Assembly: GCF_000709345.1 (NCBI RefSeq)
Contig: NZ_KL448323.1
Location: forward strand, 2,320,183 to 2,362,335
DNA length: 42,153 nucleotides
Source: Polaromonas glacialis
GTDB lineage: Bacteria; Pseudomonadota; Gammaproteobacteria; Burkholderiales; Burkholderiaceae_C
Direction: 5' to 3'
Position 1 is the first letter of the stretch; each line of letters begins with the position of its first letter. Positions 36,171 to 42,153 of this stretch are shown in pieces. Made by a program: the position numbers and the translations under genes. The notes below the pieces were generated by a model. It was not told the origin of the DNA and ran no database searches. It saw only the letters and a list, made by a program, of their open reading frames with translations.

Positions 36171-37841
36171 ATGCACCTCCCCATTCATTTCGCCCGGTTT
36201 CGTCCGCGCCTGCTGTCGTCGATGGCCGGCTACAACCGCGAACGGTTCTTCAAGGATGCGGGCTCCGGCCTGACGGTCGGCATCGTCGCGCTGCCGCTGG
36301 CGATGGCCTTTGCGATTGCCTCGGGGCTCAAGCCCGAAGCGGGCATCTGGACGGCGATCATCGCCGGCGCCATCATCGCCTCGCTGGGCGGCTCGGCGGT
36401 GCAGATCGGCGGCCCGGCCGGCGCCTTCATCGTCATCGTCTACGGCATCATCGAACGCTACGGCCTGGCCAACCTCCTGATCTCCACCACCTGCGCCGGG
36501 GTGCTGCTGTTTCTGCTCGGATTCTTCAAGCTCGGCACCTTGGTGCGCTACGTGCCGGTCAGCATCGTGGTGGGCTTCACCAACGGCATCGCGGTGCTGA
36601 TCGCGCTGTCTCAGGTCAAGGATTTGCTGGGCCTGAACATTCCCAAGATGCCGGCGGATTTTTTCTCGCAGCTGAAGGCGATTGCGCTGAACATCGGCAC
36701 GCTGAACCTGTATGCGCTGGGCCTGGGGCTGGCCTGCCTGCTTGGCCTGCTGGTCTGGCCGCGCCTGTTTGACACCCAGACGCGCTATGCCCACGCTATC
36801 ACCAACCGCTTGGTCCGGCTGGTCCAGGCCGGCGAGGGCCTGCAGCTCAAGCGCGCCACCCGGCTGGCCTCGCGCCTGCCGGGGCCCATCGTGGCGCTGC
36901 TCACGCTGACGGCGCTGGCCTATTTCCTGAACCTGCCGGTGGAAACCATCGGCAGCCGCTTTGGCGGCATTCCGCGCGCCCTGCCGGGTTTTGAGTTCCC
37001 TGACTTTTCGTGGGCGACGGTGCGGCTGCTGGTGGCGCCGACCGTCACGATTGCGCTGCTGGGCGCGGTCGAGTCGCTGCTGTGCGCGCGCGTGGCCGAC
37101 CAAATCTCGGGCTTGCCGCGCCACGACCCGAACCAGGAACTGATGGCCCAGGGCGTGGCCAATTTCGTCGTGCCGTTTTTCGGCGGCATGCCCGCCACCG
37201 GAACGATTGCCCGCACCGTGACCAATGTGCGGGCCGGCGCCACCTCGCCCATCTCCGGGCTGGTGCATTCGCTGACGCTGGTCACGGTGGTGCTGGTGGC
37301 CGCGCCGCTGGCCGCGCATGTGCCGCTGCCGGTGCTCGCCGGCATATTGCTGTATGTCGCCTGGAACATGGGCGAATGGCGCGAATTCGCCGAACTCAGG
37401 CGCGCCAGCAACCACTACCGGCTGATCATGCTCGGCACGTTCTTCCTGACGGTGGTGTTTGACCTGACGGTCGCGCTGCAGGTCGGCCTGCTGCTGGCCT
37501 GCGTGCTGTTCGTTCGGCGCATGAGTTCCCTGTTCCAGGTGGTCGAGCTGTCGAACAGTGGCGATGAAGCCTGCTTCCGGCTGTACGGCTCGCTGTTTTT
37601 TGGTGCCGTGGCCAAGATCGACCCGATCCTGAACGTCGTGGAAAGCGCCCCGCAGGGCATGACCATTCGCCTTGACGTGCAGTCGCTGCAGGTGCTTGAC
37701 GCCTCGGGCCTGGATGTGCTGGAGCAGCTGCAAAAAGCGATTTCATCGCGTGGCGGCCGGCTGGTGCTGGCCGGGCTCAATGCCCAGCCCCGGCAGGTGA
37801 TGGAACGCTCGGGCTTCCTGGCGCATGTTGAAACGCTATAA
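36171..37841 (+). CDS. SulP-family anion transporter with STAS domain
   Basis: A 556-residue inner-membrane transporter with 10-14 helices (about 30-430). The SulP signature region includes GIVALPLAMAFAIASGLKPEAGIWTAI and GGSAVQIGGPAGAF, with the conserved FFGGMPATGTIARTVTNVRAGATSP further on. A C-terminal cytoplasmic STAS domain (about 455-556) is complete. SulP proteins carry sulfate, bicarbonate, dicarboxylates or other anions; the substrate cannot be told here. Bicarbonate would fit a formate-oxidising lifestyle, but no carbonic anhydrase gene lies next to it. A repeat-derived hairpin follows the stop and probably ends transcription. Confidence 0.93.
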   Translation: MHLPIHFARFRPRLLSSMAGYNRERFFKDAGSGLTVGIVALPLAMAFAIASGLKPEAGIWTAIIAGAIIASLGGSAVQIGGPAGAFIVIVYGIIERYGLANLLISTTCAGVLLFLLGFFKLGTLVRYVPVSIVVGFTNGIAVLIALSQVKDLLGLNIPKMPADFFSQLKAIALNIGTLNLYALGLGLACLLGLLVWPRLFDTQTRYAHAITNRLVRLVQAGEGLQLKRATRLASRLPGPIVALLTLTALAYFLNLPVETIGSRFGGIPRALPGFEFPDFSWATVRLLVAPTVTIALLGAVESLLCARVADQISGLPRHDPNQELMAQGVANFVVPFFGGMPATGTIARTVTNVRAGATSPISGLVHSLTLVTVVLVAAPLAAHVPLPVLAGILLYVAWNMGEWREFAELRRASNHYRLIMLGTFFLTVVFDLTVALQVGLLLACVLFVRRMSSLFQVVELSNSGDEACFRLYGSLFFGAVAKIDPILNVVESAPQGMTIRLDVQSLQVLDASGLDVLEQLQKAISSRGGRLVLAGLNAQPRQVMERSGFLAHVETL

Positions 37842-37845
37842 AAAT

Positions 37846-37890
37846 AATAGCTGCTTGCGCCCGTCCGCCGTGCGCAAAAGCCTTTTTTTA
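37846..37890. repeat. Dispersed hairpin repeat, copy E, acting as likely terminator
   Basis: AATAATAGCTGC, TTGCGC, 11-base loop, GCGCAA, then AAGCC and a run of seven T. Located between the convergent SulP and OmlA-like genes. On the plus strand it has the form of an intrinsic terminator; on the minus strand a shorter A/T-rich tail follows. It belongs to the family of copies at 3258, 15160 and 23862. Confidence 0.75.
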
Positions 37891-37907
37891 TTCACAAAAC
37901 CGAATGA

Positions 37908-38447
37908 TTACCGCCGGGGATGCAGGCTTTCCTCGTCGACCGACCCGGTGCCGGTCACGCGCAGGTCCGGGTCGAACACCACGGTAAAGATCATCGCGGT
38001 GTTCGGCGGGTTCAGGTAGCGCCAGTCGTAGTGCGTTTCGCGCTTGAGGGCATAGGGCGTGACCTTCATCGGCTTGCCGAGCATCTGGCGCACCGTCTCC
38101 ATCGGCATGCCGGGTAGCACGCGGGCGAAATTTTGCGGCGTCAGCACCTGGCGCAGCGCGGTCATCCGTCCGTCGGGGCCGATGGTGATCATGTAGTTGA
38201 CGTTGCCGGCCGGCTGGCGGTTGTATTCGAGGGTTCGGGCGCCCGGTTCGGCCGCCGCGCCCGGCATCGGCAGCGACGCCATGTCGCCCGCCTCCCAGAC
38301 TTTCTCTGGAACGCCGAAGCGCGCCCGCACATCGGCTTCGGTGGAAACGCCTTCTTCCAGTTCCTTGATGCGCTCCTGGTCGCAGCCGGCCAGGCCCAGG
38401 ATGAACGACAGCAACCCCATACACAGCACCGCCCTTTTCGAAGCCAT
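37908..38447 (-). CDS. SmpA/OmlA-like outer-membrane lipoprotein
   Basis: 179 residues. The signal peptide ends in lipobox L-A-G-C (Cys22). Two repeats of an OmlA/SmpA-like segment follow: one in the first half (GVSTEADVRARFGVPEKVWE), one near 105-130 (VLPGMPMETVRQMLGKPMKV). The second matches the family motif (xGMTxxqVxxlLGxP). Related proteins such as BamE belong to the outer-membrane assembly complex; this is a paralogue whose role is not known. ATG 38447 is chosen because the signal peptide begins there; an in-frame frame runs much further upstream without support. It is convergent with SulP and divergent from DUF3460. Confidence 0.8.
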   Translation of the reverse strand: MASKRAVLCMGLLSFILGLAGCDQERIKELEEGVSTEADVRARFGVPEKVWEAGDMASLPMPGAAAEPGARTLEYNRQPAGNVNYMITIGPDGRMTALRQVLTPQNFARVLPGMPMETVRQMLGKPMKVTPYALKRETHYDWRYLNPPNTAMIFTVVFDPDLRVTGTGSVDEESLHPRR

Positions 38448-38561
38448 AGGCAAAATCGCAGATAAACGACCTGTTTCGGCCACGAAAGGCCGACGAATCA
38501 ATGAACGCATGGCAGACCCCGGTAAAATCCAGCCACTATACGTTTCAGGCAGCCAAGCACC

Positions 38562-38780
38562 ATGTCTCTTTTTCAACGCACCCATTACACCTCTGAAATC
38601 ACCTCGTTCATCGACGGTCTGAAGGAGAAGAAGCCGACGCTGGAAGCCGAGCAGCGCGCCGGCCGCGCCATCTGGTGGGACAAGAACCTGAACCTGGCCG
38701 ACCAGGCGGACTATGGCGAGGCGCGCGTGGCGCAGCAGGCCTATGTCTATGGCACCAGCGCCCATCCGAACGGCGACTGA
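38562..38780 (+). CDS. DUF3460 family protein
   Basis: A 72-residue protein (FQRTHYTSEITSFIDGLKE, then Gln/Arg-rich, then RAIWWDKNLNLADQADYGEARVAQQAYVYG). It matches DUF3460, a small family of Burkholderiales usually found beside scpA, as here. No function is known. The ATG lies 96 bases before scpA. Confidence 0.88.
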   Translation: MSLFQRTHYTSEITSFIDGLKEKKPTLEAEQRAGRAIWWDKNLNLADQADYGEARVAQQAYVYGTSAHPNGD

Positions 38781-38876
38781 TTCCGCATTTCGACTTCAGC
38801 CGGCAGCCAGCCGGCCCAGGCAGCCTGTTTTCCATGGCGGCAAGCCCATGAACCGATCCCTCCCGCTGCTGCCCTG

Positions 38877-39761
38877 ATGCTCCCTTCCCTCCCCACTCTT
38901 ACGCCCGTGCAGGAAATGCACTCCCCCGACGAGACGGCCTTGAGCGAACCGGTCAATCCTGAACTTCCGGGGCTGATCGACCCGGTCGCGCTGGCCCGGC
39001 TCTATGGCGAGCCGATGTTCGCCATGCCCAAGGACTTGTACATCCCGCCGGACGCGCTGAAGGTCTTCCTCGAAGCCTTCGAAGGCCCGCTGGACCTGCT
39101 GCTCTACCTGATCCGCAAGCAAAATTTCAACATCCTCGACATTCCGATGGCGGCGGTGACGCGCCAATACCTGGCCTATGTCGATGAAATCCGCGCCACC
39201 AACCTGGAGCTGGCCGCTGAATACCTGCTGATGGCCGCGATGCTGATCGAGATCAAGTCGCGCATGCTGCTGCCGCCGCGCAAGGCGGCCGAAGGCCCGG
39301 AGGCCGAGGACCCGCGCGCCGAGCTGGTGCGCCGCCTGCTGGAATACGAGCGCATCAAGCTCGCCGCGCACCGGCTGAACACCCTGCCGCAGCGGGGCCG
39401 CGATTTTGCGGTGGCGCAGGTGCATGTCGAACAGTCCACCGAGCCGCGCCTGCCCGATGTCACGCTGGTTGATTTGCAGGAAGCCTGGCAGGGCATCGTC
39501 CGGCGCGCCAAGCTGGTCCAGCACCACGTCATCAGCCGCGAGGAACTGTCGGTGCGCGAGCACATGAGCATCGTGCTGCGCCGGCTGCAGGGCCGCAAGT
39601 TCCTGGAGTTCGAGGAACTGTTCGATGCCTCGCGCGGCATGCCGGTGCTGGTCGTCACCTTCATCGCGCTGCTGGAGCTGGCCAAGGAATGCCTGCTTGA
39701 AATCACCCAGGCCGAATCGTTCGCGCCGATCTATGTCCGCCTGGCCTACACGCCGGCCTGA
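38877..39761 (+). CDS. scpA: Segregation and condensation protein A
   Basis: A 294-residue kleisin of the SMC-ScpAB complex, which folds and segregates chromosomes. Hallmarks: FEGPLDLLLYLIRKQNFNILDIPMAAVTRQYL (about 69-100), the LAAEYLLMAAMLIEIKSRMLLPP segment, and a C-terminal winged helix (FVLV...FIALLELAKECLLEITQAESFAPIYVRL). A N-terminal extension of about 60 residues precedes the kleisin core. The start is uncertain: ATG 38877 is given; ATG 38916 is also in frame. scpB is not in the window. Confidence 0.93.
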   Translation: MLPSLPTLTPVQEMHSPDETALSEPVNPELPGLIDPVALARLYGEPMFAMPKDLYIPPDALKVFLEAFEGPLDLLLYLIRKQNFNILDIPMAAVTRQYLAYVDEIRATNLELAAEYLLMAAMLIEIKSRMLLPPRKAAEGPEAEDPRAELVRRLLEYERIKLAAHRLNTLPQRGRDFAVAQVHVEQSTEPRLPDVTLVDLQEAWQGIVRRAKLVQHHVISREELSVREHMSIVLRRLQGRKFLEFEELFDASRGMPVLVVTFIALLELAKECLLEITQAESFAPIYVRLAYTPA

Positions 39762-39793
39762 TTGTTTAACCAACCCCCAAGGCCCTGCCCACC

Positions 39794-41371
39794 ATGACCC
39801 ACGATTTTGATGTTTTGATTGTCGGCAGCGGCCTGGCCGGCCTTTCCGCCGCGCTGCACCTGGCGCCCACGCACCGCGTGGCCGTCATCACCAAGCGCTC
39901 CATCAGCGACGGCTCCAGCGGCTGGGCGCAGGGCGGCATTGCGGCCGTGCTGGCCGAGGACGACAGCTTCGCCGCGCACATCGAGGACACCCTGGTCGCC
40001 GGCGCCGGCCTGTGCGACCTGGCCACCACGCGCTTCGTGGTCGAGAACGCGCCGGGCGCCATTGGCTGGCTGCGCGCGCTGGGCGTGCCGTTTTCGCTCG
40101 AAGGCGAGCAGCTGCACCTCACGCGCGAAGGCGGCCACGGCGCGCGCCGCATCGCCCACGTCACCGACGCCACCGGCGCGGCCGTGCAGCAAACGCTGAT
40201 CGACGTGGTGCGGGCGATGCCGGGCATCACGGTGTTTGAAGACCACACGCTGGTCGATGTGATCACCTCGCGCAAGCTGGGCTTGCCTGGCCCGCAGCGC
40301 TGCCTGGGCCTGTATGCGCTGGACGAGACCACCGACGAGGTGCTGACCTTTCGCGCGCCGCAGACCATTTTGGCCACGGGCGGCGCGGGCAAGGTGTACC
40401 TGTACACCACCAACCCCGACACCGCCACCGGCGACGGCATTGCGGCCGCCTGGCGCGCCGGCTGCCGCGTGTCCAACCTGGAGTTCATCCAGTTCCACCC
40501 CACCTGCCTGTACCACCCGCTGGCCAAGTCCTACCTGATCAGCGAAGCCGTGCGCGGCGAAGGCGGGCGGCTTTTGTTGCCCGACGGCACGCGCTTCATG
40601 CTGGACCACGACGCACGCGCCGAGCTGGCGCCACGCGACGTAGTGGCCCGGGCCATCGACTACGAGATGAAAAAGCGCGGCCTGGACTGCGTACACCTGG
40701 ACATCTCGCACCAGAGCCCGGCGTTTTTGCACGAGCATTTCCCGAACATCCTGGCGCGCTGCGCCGAGCTGGGCATCGACATCACCAGGCAGCCGATTCC
40801 CGTGGTGCCGGCGGCGCACTACACCTGCGGCGGCGTGCTGACCGACCTGGCCGGGCGCACCGACGTACCGGGCCTGTTCGCCATCGGCGAGGCCGCCTGC
40901 ACCGGCCTGCACGGCGCGAACCGGCTGGCGAGCAATTCGCTGCTCGAATGCATGGTGTTTGCCCGCGCTAGCGCGCAGGTCATTGCCGCCGCCCCAGCCG
41001 CGCTGATGCCCGAGCTGCCGCAATGGGACGACAGCCGCGTGACCGATGCCGACGAATGCGTGGTGATCTCGCACAACTGGGACGAGCTGCGCCGCTTCAT
41101 GTGGGATTACGTCGGCATCGTTCGCACCAACAAGCGGCTGGATCGTGCCGCGCACCGCATCACGCTGCTGGAAGCGGAAATCAGCGAGTTCTACGCGCAC
41201 TTCCACGTCACGCGCGACCTGCTGGAGCTGCGCAACCTGGTGCAGGTGGCCGCGCTCATCGTGCGCTCGGCCCAGCTGCGCCGCGAAAGCCGGGGCCTGC
41301 ATTTCAGCCGCGACTACCCCGACATGGCGGCGCCGGCGGCGGCGACCATCCTGGTGCCGCCGGTGGCCTGA
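39794..41371 (+). CDS. nadB: L-aspartate oxidase
   Basis: A 525-residue FAD enzyme that oxidises L-aspartate to iminoaspartate, the first step of de novo NAD synthesis. FAD-binding GSGLAGLSAALHLA (about 12-25), SSGWAQGGIAAVL, the HGANRLASNSLLECMVFARASA region and EFIQFHPTCLYHP are all typical. It starts 32 bases after scpA. Typical partners nadA and nadC are not here. An IS30 remnant follows within 225 bases. Confidence 0.96.
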   Translation: MTHDFDVLIVGSGLAGLSAALHLAPTHRVAVITKRSISDGSSGWAQGGIAAVLAEDDSFAAHIEDTLVAGAGLCDLATTRFVVENAPGAIGWLRALGVPFSLEGEQLHLTREGGHGARRIAHVTDATGAAVQQTLIDVVRAMPGITVFEDHTLVDVITSRKLGLPGPQRCLGLYALDETTDEVLTFRAPQTILATGGAGKVYLYTTNPDTATGDGIAAAWRAGCRVSNLEFIQFHPTCLYHPLAKSYLISEAVRGEGGRLLLPDGTRFMLDHDARAELAPRDVVARAIDYEMKKRGLDCVHLDISHQSPAFLHEHFPNILARCAELGIDITRQPIPVVPAAHYTCGGVLTDLAGRTDVPGLFAIGEAACTGLHGANRLASNSLLECMVFARASAQVIAAAPAALMPELPQWDDSRVTDADECVVISHNWDELRRFMWDYVGIVRTNKRLDRAAHRITLLEAEISEFYAHFHVTRDLLELRNLVQVAALIVRSAQLRRESRGLHFSRDYPDMAAPAAATILVPPVA

Positions 41372-41557
41372 GCAGGGCCGGGGATAGTCCGGAACGACTG
41401 CGTGGCCTTTTTTCATAACTACTTACCTTGCTGCAGGTCCCTTGTCGGTCCTTGATGTTGGCTTTGCTTAGCGAAGCGCAGGGTTGCGTTTTCAGTCTTG
41501 GGGCTTTGGGTGGTTTCTTCTGTGGTTTGAGGGGTGAGCGCCTTCCCGGCGGGGGGT

Positions 41558-41586
41558 GACTTTCTTTTCTGGCAAAAAAGAAAGTC
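41558..41586. other. 11-bp A/T-rich hairpin between nadB and the IS30 remnant
   Basis: GACTTTCTTTT (41558-41568) and AAAAGAAAGTC (41576-41586) form a perfect 11-bp stem with a 7-base loop. It lies ten bases after the transposase stop on the minus strand and downstream of nadB on the plus strand. It could end transcription in both directions, or belong to the insertion sequence; I see no way to tell. Confidence 0.5.
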
Positions 41587-41595
41587 CAGGCGGAT

Positions 41596-42040
41596 TCAAA
41601 GACCAAGTGCAACAGTAGGGATAAGGCCGGCTTTTGCCATGCTGGCATCGTCGTAGAACACCTCTGCAGCGCTGCGCCAGCCGAGGCTCTTTCGGGGGCG
41701 CGTATTGAGCTCCCAGGCCATCTCATCGAGCTCTCGCTGGGAGTACACGCCCAGGTCCGTGCCCTTGGGCAGGTACTGGCGCAGCAACCCGTTGGTGTTC
41801 TCGTTGAGGCCCCGTTGCCAGGGGCTGTGGGGGTCGCAAAAGTAGATTGTCATCCCGGTGTTGTCGGCCAGGCTTTTGTGCAGCGCCATCTCCTTGCCCT
41901 GGTCGTACGTCAGCGTCTGGCGCAACTCCTGCGGCAGCGCACAGAACGCCCTGGTGAAGCCGTCGAGCACGTCTGCAGCCTTGCTGCTGCCCAGTTTGAC
42001 CATCATGGTGAACAGCGACTTCCTGCACACCAGCGTGCCG
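41596..42040 (-). pseudogene. IS30-family transposase, truncated at its 5' side
   Basis: The C-terminal about 148 residues of an IS30 transposase. GTLVCRKSLFTMMVKLGSS leads into the catalytic region, with the second aspartate in TYDQGKEM and the glutamate in HSPWQRGLNENTNGLLRQYLPKG (both conserved IS30 motifs), then ELDEMAWELNTRPRKSLGW. The N-terminal DNA-binding half and the first catalytic aspartate are missing: at 42040/42041 the sequence changes to a copy of metG. It therefore cannot be functional as it stands. The open frame continues a few codons into the metG-derived DNA, but that part is not transposase. Confidence 0.85.
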
Positions 42041-42153
42041 CAGCGCAGGATGCGCCTGCGCAAGCAGCTATCGAATCCGTAGCACCCGGCGGCGAGGACA
42101 TCGCGCCCGCCATCAGCATCGACGACTTCGCGAAAGTCGATCTGCGCATCGCC
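42041..42153. repeat. 113-bp exact copy of metG sequence at the right window edge
   Basis: Identical to 35399-35511 and in the same orientation. It encodes the MetG linker and the first part of the tRNA-binding domain. The join to the IS30 transposase is at 42040/42041, inside the transposase reading frame rather than at an IS end, so it is not a simple insertion of the element into metG. Confidence 0.9.

Noticed and set aside
36138..37733. Open frame of 531 codons on the minus strand, Gln/His/Arg-rich
   Set aside because: Antisense to the SulP transporter.
39746..41416. Open frame of 556 codons on the minus strand
   Set aside because: Antisense to nadB; composition of a shadow.
41558..41586. 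Hairpin considered as the IS30 terminal inverted repeat
   Set aside because: It is self-complementary at one place; an IS end needs a partner at the other end, which is missing here.

Overview
The window looks like chromosome of a betaproteobacterium of the Burkholderiales, most likely family Comamonadaceae (Polaromonas or Rhodoferax type). This rests on the gene families (DUF3460, DUF3305/DUF3306 with a formate dehydrogenase, an N-type ATPase operon), the GC-rich coding sequence, and a dispersed repeat built on TAGCTGCTTGCGCA that I associate with that family. The genus is inferred; there is no rRNA or tRNA gene here to confirm it.

Layout. 1-511 is a broken IS4-family transposase. 562-3132 is an FtsX-type ABC permease. 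3327-14324 (minus strand) is a respiratory, Tat-exported formate dehydrogenase locus, read from right to left: DUF3305, DUF3306, a large multi-[4Fe-4S] protein, a TorD-like chaperone, a small Tat protein, the alpha and beta subunits, a small lipoprotein, the cytochrome b subunit, a small secreted protein, a terminator, and the sulfurtransferase FdhD. 14497-14994 is an NlpC/P60 lipoprotein. 15621-19171 (minus) is a secreted pair: a HAF-repeat protein, then a probable copper-radical oxidase ending in four nearly identical carbohydrate-binding-like repeats. 19441-19745 is an insertion-sequence remnant. 19784-24470 (minus) holds a second, cytoplasmic NAD-dependent formate dehydrogenase: FdsA plus a fused FdsG-FdsB. 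24689-31440 (minus) is a complete nine-gene N-ATPase operon in the order atpDCQRBEFAG. 31695-32786 is the Fe-S carrier Mrp/ApbC. 32994-35805 is a Phd-type antitoxin, a PIN toxin and metG, each overlapping the next. The rest holds a small lipoprotein, a SulP transporter, an OmlA-like lipoprotein, DUF3460, scpA and nadB, and ends in a truncated IS30-family transposase.

How the parts may work together. The two formate dehydrogenases would pass formate electrons to two sinks: the quinone pool (periplasmic enzyme with cytochrome b) and NAD+ (Fds enzyme). Only one FdhD is visible, so it may serve both molybdenum cofactors. The N-ATPase beside them is an auxiliary rotary ATPase that could build an ion gradient from ATP.

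Features most worth a second look: (i) a dispersed hairpin repeat, present in spacers as terminator-like structures and also inside coding frames, where it makes up a signal peptide (FdhC), the domain linker of the FdsG-FdsB fusion and the linker of MetG; (ii) a different repeat inserted in frame in FdhD; (iii) a toxin-antitoxin pair translationally coupled to metG; (iv) a copper-radical oxidase with four tandem 177-bp binding modules; (v) both window ends carry exact copies of interior gene segments (32 bp of fdhA on the left, 113 bp of metG on the right) fused to broken transposases, which suggests misassembly or IS-linked rearrangement.
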